A stretch of 64,000 bases of DNA from Leptolyngbya sp. KIOST-1. Its GTDB lineage: Bacteria; Cyanobacteriota; Cyanobacteriia; Phormidesmidales; Phormidesmidaceae. Shown here in pieces: positions 8,121 to 16,243 of this stretch. The stretch spans positions 1,922,001 through 1,986,000 of the forward strand of contig NZ_JQFA01000002.1 in the NCBI RefSeq assembly GCF_000763385.1, given 5' to 3'. A model generated the notes under the pieces. That model searched no databases, was not told the DNA's origin, and saw only the letters and a list, made by a program, of their open reading frames with translations. The position numbers and the translations under genes are program-made. The first letter of the stretch is position 1. Every line of letters starts with the position of its first letter.

Positions 8121-9809
8121 TTACTCAATACTGACCCCGCCGAAGGTTTCGGCCTTTTTCCCGGCCCTGGCGGGAGCGGCTTTTTCGAGTTTGCGGGCCT
8201 GCTGGTGGTGCGTCTGAAAGTGGCTCATCCAGGCTTCGGGGGCATTCATCGTTTCGCCGCCGTGCTTGGTCAGCCGTTGGCGTACCTGGCACAGCACCGG
8301 AGTATTGACGCAGGCCCCCGACACAATCACCTGGCCTTTAGTCAGGGAGGGCAGTTCCTGTAGGAGGTCACGCCCGGCGGCCTCGACGCCGTACTTGAGG
8401 CTGTCCTGGTCTACGGGGTTGACAATGCGCATTAGAAACTGGCTCATGCACTGGCTGAGCACGTCGGAGTCGAGCTTACCCGGGCGCTGGGTGATCAGCC
8501 CCACCCCCATGCCAAACTTGCGGCCCTCGCTCAAAATGGTGCGCAAAATCTGCTTGCAGCGGGCCGGTTCGTGGGCGGGGGCAAAGCGGTGAGCCTCTTC
8601 AATCAGGATGAACACCGGGTAGGGCAGGTAGTTTTCGTCTTCGGCGGTGATTTTGTCCTTGGCCGTGTTCATGCGGGCCTGGTAGCTCTGGCGCAGCACA
8701 GCGGCGCAGATCACCTGCTGTTCTTCCTGGCTGATCTCGTTCATTTGCAGCACGGTCACCTGTCCAGGGGCAAAGAGATCGCGGGGGGCCAGGTGCTGCA
8801 CCCGATGAAAATAGTCCGATCGCTCCAGTTTACCCAGTTTCCACTCCAGCGCCGGGGCCGAGGATCCGGTTTTTTCATTGCCTTCGTCGTCGGTGGTGCG
8901 GTCTGACTCGTAGCAGGCGGAGATCAGATCTTGTACATCCCAGCGGTGCTCACCAAACTTGTGCTTGCCCAGCAGGCTAAACGCTTTGTTGAGAATGGCC
9001 TGCTGGCGATCGCTCATATCCGGCAAGAGCGTCAGGATGTCGTAGTAGTCCAGCGACGACATCCGAATCCGAATGTCGTCGGGGGTGAGGATTTTGACCT
9101 CGGGGCTGTAGCCATCGGCGGTCGCGAAGCTGGCGTGCCCGCGCATGTCGGTCAGGGTACCGTACTCACCGTGGGGGTCAAAAATTAAGACGGCTGCCCG
9201 GTTGTAGGGGCTGAGCAACTCCTCGATTAGCACCCCTGCTGTATAACTTTTGCCCGAGCCGGTGCCCGCCAGAATGGCCATGTGGGTACTGACCAACTCT
9301 TTCACGTCCAGGGCCACGGGCACTCGACCGCCGGGGCGCAGCAGCAGCGAGCCGATATGGGCCGAGCCGACCTCCTGGGGCTGCTTTTTGTTGATAATCT
9401 GGCGCAGGCTGTCGTCGTCGGCCAGGGTGACTTTGGCTCCAGGATCAGGGGAAATGCGCGGGTTCATAAAGCCGAGGGCGGGGTGAAAGTGGCCCACCAC
9501 ATCGACGGTGACCTCATAGATTTCTGGGTTGGGGTGGGCAAAGCCGACTAGCGCGGCGATCGCCTCAGGATCGATGTCGGGATCGGCAAAAATGCGATCG
9601 GGCAGGTGGTCGATCAGGCGACGGTCAGAAATCTTGCCCAAGATTTGGGCCTTGGGCATGTCGGTCAGATCGACGGTGTAGTAGACAAACTCGCCAATTT
9701 TGACCTGACTGTTGTCGGCGGTAATGAACACGTACTGGTTACCGTTTTCTCCGGGACCCTTGACCGTGCCAATAACTGGAGAATCTAAGGATTGAGGTGA
9801 CCGTGCCAT
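8121..9809 (-). CDS. HerA-like hexameric ATPase/helicase (DUF87)
   Basis: 562 residues. The N-terminal beta-barrel HAS domain (about 10-150) is followed by a RecA-type ATPase: Walker A AGTGSGKSYTAG (about 195), Walker B LIFDPHGEYG (about 225) and a later VFILIEEAHRFAP with arginine-rich segments. HerA proteins are DNA translocases, in archaea paired with the NurA nuclease and in bacteria often with other nucleases. No NurA-like gene is adjacent here; smpB is convergent. The function is therefore inferred only as DNA translocation. The 28 C-terminal residues are Lys/Ala rich. Confidence 0.85.
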   Translation of the reverse strand: MARSPQSLDSPVIGTVKGPGENGNQYVFITADNSQVKIGEFVYYTVDLTDMPKAQILGKISDRRLIDHLPDRIFADPDIDPEAIAALVGFAHPNPEIYEVTVDVVGHFHPALGFMNPRISPDPGAKVTLADDDSLRQIINKKQPQEVGSAHIGSLLLRPGGRVPVALDVKELVSTHMAILAGTGSGKSYTAGVLIEELLSPYNRAAVLIFDPHGEYGTLTDMRGHASFATADGYSPEVKILTPDDIRIRMSSLDYYDILTLLPDMSDRQQAILNKAFSLLGKHKFGEHRWDVQDLISACYESDRTTDDEGNEKTGSSAPALEWKLGKLERSDYFHRVQHLAPRDLFAPGQVTVLQMNEISQEEQQVICAAVLRQSYQARMNTAKDKITAEDENYLPYPVFILIEEAHRFAPAHEPARCKQILRTILSEGRKFGMGVGLITQRPGKLDSDVLSQCMSQFLMRIVNPVDQDSLKYGVEAAGRDLLQELPSLTKGQVIVSGACVNTPVLCQVRQRLTKHGGETMNAPEAWMSHFQTHHQQARKLEKAAPARAGKKAETFGGVSIE

Positions 9810-10072
9810 CGCAACTCCGCTCGAGAATTTGCTGTCAGTTTAGTCAGTGGTCTGGGGCCTGTCATTAACCCCAGTCAAAAAATTTTGACCGTCGGCGTTG
9901 CCAGGCCGCCCCAAAACCAGGCTAAGGGCTGCGACCGTTGCGCCCCAGGCGATCAGTAGGCGATCAGGGGCCAATTGATGCGCCCCCCAGCCCGGTGCCG
10001 GATGCTGGCTGCATTAATACTAATGTCCTGCTGATGATAAGGGTAAAGGCAACCCATCAATCTGTAAAGCAA

Positions 10073-10097
10073 GTTTGGCTAGACCGGTCAGCCAAAC
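10073..10097. repeat. 25-base inverted repeat in the HerA/kinase intergenic region
   Basis: GTTTGGCT at 10073-10080 is matched by AGCCAAAC at 10090-10097, with the palindrome GACCGGTC between them. The symmetry suits a dimeric regulator site or a small hairpin; nothing identifies the factor. Confidence 0.4.
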
Positions 10098-10270
10098 CAG
10101 TGCAGCGGCTGGGTGAGGGCATCTGGTGTCGGAGCGTGGCTCTACCCGACCTCACAAACAGCCAGGAGCGGCGGACGGAGATTGCGGATCTTTTGAAAGT
10201 TGGGACGAGAGAAAAATTGGCGAATTCACGGATACTGCCTCGCGAGCGAGTAGATAGGCTAGGGGAAGTT

Positions 10271-10305
10271 GGAGGCGGAGTCCGGAGTAGCTCAGCTCCA
10301 CCTCC
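10271..10305 (+). promoter_or_regulatory. Hairpin just upstream of the histidine kinase start
   Basis: GGAGGCGGAG at 10271-10280 can pair with CTCCACCTCC at 10296-10305 (nine of ten positions plus a G-T pair). It ends 38 bases before the ATG at 10344 and could shape the 5' leader of that mRNA. No known riboswitch class matches. Confidence 0.3.
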
Positions 10306-10343
10306 AGCTCAGGCGGTCAGGAACATATCGTTGATGGTTGTCC

Positions 10344-11696
10344 ATGGCATCGGAAACTTCGCCAGTGCTGTTTCAGGTCCGCTCCCCGGAGGGTGGCTTA
10401 TCCGCCTTACCCGGTGGCGATGTCCGGGAAACGTGGCCCCTGGTTCACGCCCTGGCCGCCACCCTCAATGACCCCAATCCCCTGCCAACTCTGGCTGAGG
10501 TCCTGGGTACTCATTTGGGGGTTGGGGCCTGCCTGCTGCTCTGTCACTATCCCAGTAGCAACCATCTGATCTACACCTGCTGGCATCGGGACGAGGAGCC
10601 TACCAGCCAGTATCTTGGGCCTGCGGAGGCAGGGTCGGCCACAGACTGGCAGCGTCGCGTAGTGCTGGGCTTAATTCAGCAGACAATTGAGCAGACGATG
10701 ACTGGGGTTCGTCCGCGCTGGCAAAAGGGCCTGGCGGCGCTGCTGCGGGATGAAGACGGCCCCCCGGCTTGGCTGCGCACTGTCACCGCCTGTACCGCGA
10801 TCGCCGTCGATGGCTCAGGCCTGCAGGGAGCCATTCTACTGCTGGGCAGCGGGGCAACCGCAGTGGATCCTGGGGTCCAGGCCAATCTGGCCAGCCTGGG
10901 CGCGATCGCCTTCCACCAGCACTACTTGCAGGGGCAGGCGGTGCGCCAAACCGAGCAACTGCGCTACCTCAACTACCTGAAAGAAGACTTTCTCAGCACC
11001 CTCAACCACGAGTTACGCACGCCCCTGACCAGCATGATGCTGGCCATTCGCATGCTGCGCCGCCCGGACCTCACCCCAGAGCGGGCGGCCATGTATCTCG
11101 ACATTTTGGAGCAGCAGTGCAGCCGCGAAATCAATCTGGTCAACGATCTGCTAATGCTGCAAACCCTGGAATCCAAGGCGGCATCGACCCATCGTCAGCC
11201 TACGGACCTGGGGCAGCTGTTGATCGATTTGGCGGAGCAGGTGAGGGAAAATCTACAGCAGGCTCAGCTAACCCTGGACGTGCAGCGACCGTCTAGCCCG
11301 GTGGTGCTATCCACCGATCTACAGCAGCTGACCAAGGTACTGCGAGAGTTGTTGGACAATGCCTGCAAATACTCGGCCCCGGCAACCACCGTCACCCTGT
11401 CCCTGGCGGCCTCTCCGGCTCCAGGCCGTGGAATCGTCCTACAGGTCACCAATTGGGGCATGGCCATTGAGGCCGCTGACCTGCCCCATGTGTTTGACAA
11501 GTTTCGGCGTGGGCACAGCGCCACCAGGGAGGGCATTGCGGGGACCGGTACCGGACTGGCTCTGGTGCGTGGGTTGGTGGAGCAACTGGGGGGCACCATT
11601 ACCGTGTCAAGTCAGCCCAGCGATGCTTCTCAGCTCTGGCAGACTTGTTTTACCCTTGAGTTCAAACCCCATGGCGAGGTCACTCCCGGTGAGTAG
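10344..11696 (+). CDS. Sensor histidine kinase with N-terminal GAF-like domain
   Basis: About 450 residues, soluble. An N-terminal region (about 25-200) looks like a GAF sensor: LHVGACLLLCHY-type strands and TACTAIAVDGSGLQGAILLL. Then comes a HisKA domain with the H-box FLSTLNHELRTPLTS and an HATPase with N-box ELLDNACKYSA and G-boxes DKFRRGHS and GTGTGLALVRGLVEQLGG. No membrane segment is present, so it senses a cytosolic signal. No response regulator is adjacent, so it is an orphan kinase. An in-frame TTG lies 6 bases upstream of the chosen ATG. Confidence 0.88.
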   Translation: MASETSPVLFQVRSPEGGLSALPGGDVRETWPLVHALAATLNDPNPLPTLAEVLGTHLGVGACLLLCHYPSSNHLIYTCWHRDEEPTSQYLGPAEAGSATDWQRRVVLGLIQQTIEQTMTGVRPRWQKGLAALLRDEDGPPAWLRTVTACTAIAVDGSGLQGAILLLGSGATAVDPGVQANLASLGAIAFHQHYLQGQAVRQTEQLRYLNYLKEDFLSTLNHELRTPLTSMMLAIRMLRRPDLTPERAAMYLDILEQQCSREINLVNDLLMLQTLESKAASTHRQPTDLGQLLIDLAEQVRENLQQAQLTLDVQRPSSPVVLSTDLQQLTKVLRELLDNACKYSAPATTVTLSLAASPAPGRGIVLQVTNWGMAIEAADLPHVFDKFRRGHSATREGIAGTGTGLALVRGLVEQLGGTITVSSQPSDASQLWQTCFTLEFKPHGEVTPGE

Positions 11697-11802
11697 AGCC
11701 ATACTTCACCGGATCAACACCGCACCGGCAAACTTTGCTGGTATTCTGGGCACAGGCGTGGTGGCCTGGCTAAACTGCACCGTTATCGGCTAGTTTTTAC
11801 CC

Positions 11803-12420
11803 ATGACTGCAAACGTTCCTGACACCACTAACCTTGACGCGGCAGCTTGGGGCATTGCCGAGCCGACCGAGGTAGGCCTGGACTCTGAACTGGCAACCGG
11901 GCTTGAGCTCGGCCCGCTGTTGGAATCAGGGGTGGCTATTCAGACCCAGAAGCTGGAGGGTCAACAGCGGCGCATCGTTGCCTCCACCGATATTCCCTTT
12001 ACCGCTGAGCAGATCTGGCAAGTTCTGACCGACTACGACAATCTGTCTAGCTTCATTCCCAACCTGTCCTTGAGTCAGCGGCTCCACCACCCAGAGGGCG
12101 GGATTCGCCTGGAGCAAATCGGTTCCCAGTGTTTTCTCAACATCAAGTTTTGCGCCCGCGTCGTGCTCGACATGGTCGAGGCTTTTCCCCGAGAACTGCG
12201 CTTCTCGATGGTAGAAGGTGACTTTCGCCAGTTTGAAGGGCGCTGGACGCTGGAGCCCGTAGCGGATGGCCAGGGAGAGGTGATTCGCCTGGGCTACGAC
12301 CTGACGCTTCGGCCACCCCGTGCCATGCCGGTCGGCCTGATCGAGCGGCACATTCGCCACGACCTGACCCGCAATTTAAAAGCGATTAGCGATCGCACCG
12401 CCGTTGTCTTTGGGGCTTGA
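11803..12420 (+). CDS. SRPBCC (START-like, cyclase/dehydrase) family protein
   Basis: 205 residues. After a variable, acidic N-terminus (about 1-50), the domain shows STDIPFTAEQIWQVLTDYDN, followed by FIPNLSLSQ and FEGRWTLEPV. These are typical of the polyketide-cyclase/COQ10-type START superfamily, which forms a lipid- or small-molecule-binding cavity. Cyanobacterial members are often annotated as cyclase/dehydrase. No ligand can be inferred. It follows the kinase by 106 bases on the same strand. Confidence 0.8.
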   Translation: MTANVPDTTNLDAAAWGIAEPTEVGLDSELATGLELGPLLESGVAIQTQKLEGQQRRIVASTDIPFTAEQIWQVLTDYDNLSSFIPNLSLSQRLHHPEGGIRLEQIGSQCFLNIKFCARVVLDMVEAFPRELRFSMVEGDFRQFEGRWTLEPVADGQGEVIRLGYDLTLRPPRAMPVGLIERHIRHDLTRNLKAISDRTAVVFGA

Positions 12421-12480
12421 GCAATCAGGACTGCCCTCGGTGCTCCTGTCGCGCCTTGCTGTGAATAAGAATGACTCCGA

Positions 12481-12490
12481 GGGGGGGGGG
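12481..12490 (+). repeat. Run of ten G residues
   Basis: A G10 homopolymer in the gap between the SRPBCC gene and the convergent helix-hairpin-helix gene. Such tracts are prone to slippage and sequencing error. It lies outside any gene. Confidence 0.9.
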
Positions 12491-12533
12491 ACTGGTTTGG
12501 GTCTGGTTTCCCAGGAGAGAAGCATTTACCCAT

Positions 12534-12797
12534 CTACGATGAGACTGGATCCTTCCAGGCGTGCCACTTGAGCCGCTCGGGATCGCGGCCGCCCTCGGCA
12601 TAGTAAATCGCCATCCGCATAACGTAGAGGTAGTTTTTGCTGGTTTTATGGCGCTCTCGCTCGTTGGCCGCCACCAGTTGCTGAAAGAGATCCTCAGCCC
12701 CTTGGCCCACCAGGTCGAGCTGAGACCAAATCCCGATGCGGGCAAAGTCGCGAGCAAAGGTTTTGCCAATGCCGGGAATGTCAGTGAGGTCGGTCAT
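12534..12797 (-). CDS. Small helix-hairpin-helix (Cdd1/pathogenicity-locus-like) protein
   Basis: 87 residues. LTDIPGIGKTFARDFARIGI is a helix-hairpin-helix motif, followed by QLVAANERERHKTSKNYLYVMRMAIYYAEGG-type sequence seen in the short Cdd1/mitomycin-resistance-like family. This fold often binds DNA non-specifically, but the role of the family is unclear. Its ATG overlaps the stop of the upstream methyltransferase gene by four bases (ATGA), which points to translational coupling with that gene. Confidence 0.7.
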   Translation of the reverse strand: MTDLTDIPGIGKTFARDFARIGIWSQLDLVGQGAEDLFQQLVAANERERHKTSKNYLYVMRMAIYYAEGGRDPERLKWHAWKDPVSS

Positions 12798-13456
12798 GGC
12801 TGCACCAGCGGCTCCAGGCGCTCGGCGATGACGGCGTAGAAGGGGTCGCCGCCAGTCATCCCCAGCATTTGCAGAATAGTGGGGACGCTGGGCGTGCGGG
12901 CAATCACCTCGGGGGTACCAAAGCCCGGCACCGAGCCAAAGTAGCTCTTAACCAGGTTGACCCGGCGAGTTTCGCTGCCGTCGCGCCAGGCGGCGATCGC
13001 CTTTTGGTAAAACATCCGGTTTGAGAAACTGATGATGGCGATGCCCCCCGGTTTGAGGATGCGGTAGACTTCGGCAAAGACCACCTCGGGCTGCTGGAGG
13101 TACTGAACCGACACCGTATTCAGCACCGCATCAAAGGATTGATCGGCTAGGGGTAGCTTGGGGTTTTCGTTCAGGTTTTGGACAAAGTAGTGGTCTAGGC
13201 GGGGGTTCTTGGCCAGTTCTTCGGCATTCATACCGTGGCCTTCGACCCACTCAAAGGCGACATCTTTGGGCAGGTGGGAAACCCAGCTGCTCATCATGTC
13301 AAAAATGCGGCTGTTGGGGGCCAGGCGATCGCGGTACAGCTCGGTGAGCTGCTGAATGAAGCCCTCGTCTACGTGGGTGACGAAGCGGGGGGCATCGTAG
13401 AAAAAGGTGTCGCTGGACTCGTCGAGCTTGGTGCGCTGGTTGGGGGGAAGCAGCAT
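12794..13456 (-). CDS. SAM-dependent methyltransferase
   Basis: 220 residues. The methyltransferase domain has a divergent motif I (APNSRIFDMMSSWVSHLP) and later SFDAVLNTVSVQYLQQPEVV and EVYRILKPGGIAIISFSNRM, the typical post-motif segments of class I small-molecule methyltransferases. Motif I lacks the usual GxGxG loop, as in a cyanobacterial/plastid subgroup of unknown substrate. It is co-transcribed and overlapping with the helix-hairpin-helix gene. Confidence 0.75.
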   Translation of the reverse strand: MLLPPNQRTKLDESSDTFFYDAPRFVTHVDEGFIQQLTELYRDRLAPNSRIFDMMSSWVSHLPKDVAFEWVEGHGMNAEELAKNPRLDHYFVQNLNENPKLPLADQSFDAVLNTVSVQYLQQPEVVFAEVYRILKPGGIAIISFSNRMFYQKAIAAWRDGSETRRVNLVKSYFGSVPGFGTPEVIARTPSVPTILQMLGMTGGDPFYAVIAERLEPLVQP

Positions 13457-13649
13457 GGTGAGGCCGATTGTGGGAGCTTCCCTAATTGTAAATAAAGATT
13501 AAGTTTTGGGCTACGGCCGGGCAGCGCGATCGGCCTGAACGCGACACGCCCTAGTACTGGCTAGCAGAAATAGAACAACCGTTGCTGGGGTTGTCAGGTG
13601 TTCGGTGTCAGGCGTCAGGAACAGTTGACTGACTTCTGCCGCAGAAGTA

Positions 13650-14234
13650 CTAGGGCTCGCCCCGCATCATCAGTGGCTGCCACTCGCTGTAGCCTTCCAG
13701 GTGGCCCCAGTAGGCACGGACGCCGATGACGGCCCAGATCAGCGCCGCCACGATCAGCACCACGGCCCCTACGGTGCGCCAGATTTTGTTGTTGCGCAGA
13801 TACACCAGGGTGGGGGCGGCCAGCACCCCGCCCAGCCCCGTCAGCAGAAAGGCCAGCCCCGCCACCAGCGGTTGCAGGGTTTGACCCAGATTGACAATAC
13901 GCGCGCCCACCAAAATTGCAGTGAGACCGGCAAAAAAGGCGTAGACCGCCAGCGAAAGCAGATCCCACCCCTGAGCGATCGCGATCGCCGCCGCCACGTA
14001 CAGCCCGCCAAACAGCACCGTGGTTTCGCCAAAGGAGATATTGAAGCTGCCGGGGACAGGCCAGGTTAGGGTCATGTGCAGACCGGTGACCAGGGCGATC
14101 GCCCCCACCAGTCCAAAGCCCGGGATCCATCGTTTCAGATTGGCCCCATCTAGTCCGCGGTAGACAAAGTCAGCCAGCAGCACCAGCCCCGCTGACATAT
14201 TGATCAGCATGAGGGTGATGTAGTTGATAAACAT
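13650..14234 (-). CDS. DUF981 family integral membrane protein
   Basis: 194 residues with six predicted membrane helices (about 4-25, 40-60, 70-88, 92-112, 118-142 and 153-173). The opening INYITLMLINMSAGLVLLA and the loop MTLTWPVPGSFNISFGE fit the DUF981 family of prokaryotic membrane proteins with unknown function. It is divergent from the riboswitch-controlled symporter; about 280 bases separate its start from the aptamer. Confidence 0.7.
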   Translation of the reverse strand: MFINYITLMLINMSAGLVLLADFVYRGLDGANLKRWIPGFGLVGAIALVTGLHMTLTWPVPGSFNISFGETTVLFGGLYVAAAIAIAQGWDLLSLAVYAFFAGLTAILVGARIVNLGQTLQPLVAGLAFLLTGLGGVLAAPTLVYLRNNKIWRTVGAVVLIVAALIWAVIGVRAYWGHLEGYSEWQPLMMRGEP

Positions 14235-14507
14235 GGCAATCGGCCCAATGCAACGCTTTATATCCTATCGATCCATGGGTGGCGGGGATAGACATGCGAT
14301 CGCCCCCCAACCCTTAGCCTCGCCACTCAAGATGATGAAACGATGACATAAAGCCAGCTCAACCGTAGTGATAGATACTTCGTTGGCCTATGGCTAGTTG
14401 ATAGAACCTAGTTAATTCGCTCACGCATAAAGTTCTTTGTTTTTGGAGCTTTCTAGACTAAGCACTCAAAAACAGAGGTATGGATTGCCTTTAGAAAACT
14501 TGAGAGT
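14235..14507. other. Gene-free stretch upstream of the guanidine riboswitch
   Basis: About 270 bases with no plausible gene on either strand. It must contain the promoter of the DUF981 gene (leftward) and that of the riboswitch-symporter transcript (rightward). I could not pick a clear -35/-10 pair. Confidence 0.4.
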
Positions 14508-14640
14508 AGAGCACCTAGGGTTCCGACTTAGCAGCTAAGATTTTTTGAGGTCTTGATCTGGCTAGGGGACTGGTCCGAGAGGTGCAGCCGGGCGGCGATT
14601 GTGGCCTGGTTCACGGAGGGATAAAAGCCCGGGAGAAATA
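14508..14640 (+). ncRNA. Guanidine-I (ykkC) riboswitch aptamer
   Basis: The conserved ykkC blocks appear in order: CTAGGGTTCCG (14515-14525), ACTGGTCCGAGAGGTGC (14569-14585), TTCACGGAGGG (14610-14620) and ATAAAAGCCCGGGAGA (14621-14636). This combination is diagnostic of the guanidine-I class, which binds free guanidinium and usually activates export, carboxylase, hydrolase or import genes. The spacer between the first and second blocks holds the variable P1b-type stem. The aptamer lies about 90 bases upstream of the symporter ATG and on the same strand. The call rests on sequence recall; covariance scoring was not run. Confidence 0.92.
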
Positions 14641-14685
14641 GCCCAGTTCTATAGGAATTGGCATTTTACTCCTGGGTTTTCTTGT
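14623..14685 (+). terminator. Expression platform: terminator mutually exclusive with the guanidine aptamer
   Basis: The aptamer's 3' strand CCCGGGAG (14628-14635) can pair over its full length, with one G-U, to CTCCTGGG at 14669-14676. AAAA at 14623-14626 can also pair to the following TTTT, and a T-rich tail TTTTCTTGT (14677-14685) comes next. The same GCCCGGGAGA segment is required in the folded aptamer, so guanidine binding should block the terminator. This is the ON-switch logic known for the class. The pairing is seen directly; the regulatory outcome is inferred. Confidence 0.75.
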
Positions 14686-14730
14686 ATCTTCCGCTCGATA
14701 GTCACGAATCTAGGTCAGGAGCCTAACGGT

Positions 14731-16230
14731 ATGGAACATAGTGCGTTTTCCTACGGCATCATTGCCTTTTTGCTCGGGACGCTAGGCATTGGGGTGTGGG
14801 CCTCCAGACAAATTAAGGGCGACAGCGTCAATTTTTTGGTGGCCGGCCGAGGGCTGGCTTTACCCTTAGCCGCAGCCACGCTGATGGCGCAGTCGGTCGA
14901 CTCTAACGCCACCTTGGGCAACACCGACCTCGCTTCAGAGTTTGGCTTTTGGGCCGGGGCGGCGCTACCCATCGGGTTATCCCTCTGCCTCTTTTTGACC
15001 GGACTGATTTTGGCTAAGCCCATGAACCGTATGGGGCTGATTACCATCCCCGACTTCTATCGGGTCAAATATGGCCGCACCGTAGAACTGGTGGCCGCCT
15101 GCATTATGTGCGTCAGCTTCTCATTTCTGCTGGCGGGCAACCTGGTGGCTGGGGGCTACATGTTTCAAGACTTTCTTGGCACTAGCTATACCGGCGGCAT
15201 TACTCTGCTAGCGCTGCTGGTGCTGGTCTACACGGTGTCAGGCGGGCTGTTTGCGGTCGCCTACACCGACTTCATTCAGGTGATGATTGCCCTGGTGGGG
15301 GCCTGGGCTCTGTTGGCTTACGTAGTAGCCAACTTTGGCATCAGCATTGACTCCGGCATGGGGCCAGCCGCGCTGGATCAGCTGACTGCCGTGAGTTCTG
15401 GGGCGGCGATTAACTGGGCTAGCATCATTGCCCTGGGCTTTGGCAATATGGTGGCGATCGACTTTATGGCCCGCATCTTTGCTGCCGAAAGCCCAGAAAC
15501 GGCCCAGCGGGCCTGCTTGATTGCCTCGGCTGGCACGCTGATTATTGGTATTCCCTTTTCAATTATTGCGTTAGGGGCGGGGGGGATTCTCAGCCAGGCG
15601 GGCATTGTGCCCGATGGACCGGTGCTGTTTGCCCTGCTGAGGGAAGTCGTGCCACCCCTGCTGGGGCTGCTGGTGTTGGCAGCAATTTTGTCGGCCTCCC
15701 TATCTACCGCCGACGGCGCGATCTTAGGCACCTCGTCGGTGCTGGCCCACAATGTGATGGGCATTCGCCATGCCACGGCCCACGGGGCCGGGGGCGACAG
15801 GCTGCTGCTGATCACCCGCCTCATGGCCGTAGTTATTACGGTGGTGGGGGTGGTGCTGGGCCTGCGGGTACCCCAAACCGGGGTGCTGCTGCTGCTGGCC
15901 TTTGATATGAGCTTTGCCGGGCTGGTGGTGCCGCTGATTGGCGGTCTGTTTTGGGCCAAGGCGACCCGGCAGGGGGCGCTGGCCTGTATTGCGGTGGGGT
16001 CGCTGTCGCGCCTGCTGATGTTTACCCTCATGCCAACCATGTTTGGGGTTGATAACACGCTGCTGTACTTTCCCAACCGCCTGTTCACCGCTGATTTTGA
16101 CGGCTTCCCTACGTTGATTAGCCCGCTGCTGGGTCTAGTGGCCTTTGTGGCCGTGTCGAGGCTGACCTACAAACCGCTCAGAGCTGAACACCAGCGGGCT
16201 GAGGTGCTGGAGGAGGTGCGATCGCTCTAA
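14731..16230 (+). CDS. Sodium:solute symporter (SSS family), candidate guanidine-responsive transporter
   Basis: 499 residues with about 13 membrane helices from the N-terminus on. FLVAGRGLALPLAAATLMAQ, FYRVKYGRTVEL and especially VYTVSGGLFAVAYTDFIQ are SSS signatures, and AILSASLSTADGAILGTSS is the conserved helix 8-9 region with sodium-site serines. The ATG at 14731 follows an AGGTCAGGA ribosome site. A longer frame reaching 14599 lies inside the aptamer and is not the start. SSS members carry proline, pantothenate, urea, sugars or acetate. The guanidine-I leader suggests guanidine or a related compound here. Import or export is unknown, although SSS carriers normally import. Confidence 0.85.
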   Translation: MEHSAFSYGIIAFLLGTLGIGVWASRQIKGDSVNFLVAGRGLALPLAAATLMAQSVDSNATLGNTDLASEFGFWAGAALPIGLSLCLFLTGLILAKPMNRMGLITIPDFYRVKYGRTVELVAACIMCVSFSFLLAGNLVAGGYMFQDFLGTSYTGGITLLALLVLVYTVSGGLFAVAYTDFIQVMIALVGAWALLAYVVANFGISIDSGMGPAALDQLTAVSSGAAINWASIIALGFGNMVAIDFMARIFAAESPETAQRACLIASAGTLIIGIPFSIIALGAGGILSQAGIVPDGPVLFALLREVVPPLLGLLVLAAILSASLSTADGAILGTSSVLAHNVMGIRHATAHGAGGDRLLLITRLMAVVITVVGVVLGLRVPQTGVLLLLAFDMSFAGLVVPLIGGLFWAKATRQGALACIAVGSLSRLLMFTLMPTMFGVDNTLLYFPNRLFTADFDGFPTLISPLLGLVAFVAVSRLTYKPLRAEHQRAEVLEEVRSL

Positions 16231-16243
16231 AGCTGTCGTCGGC

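Larger units (their letters stand above)
9810..10343. other. 534-base gap between the divergent HerA and histidine kinase genes
   Basis: I see no convincing gene here. An open frame at about 9938-10471 runs through but has low-complexity, arginine-rich composition and overlaps the kinase start, so I reject it. The gap must hold both promoters. It contains two inverted repeats, listed separately (10073-10097 and 10271-10305). Confidence 0.5.

Noticed and set aside
9938-10471. 177-codon frame before the histidine kinase
   Set aside because: Overlaps the kinase start in another frame and has arginine/proline-rich, non-protein-like composition.
14599-14730. Extended N-terminus of the symporter
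   Set aside because: The frame is open but lies within the riboswitch aptamer and terminator, and the ATG at 14731 has a ribosome site and starts the conserved first helix.
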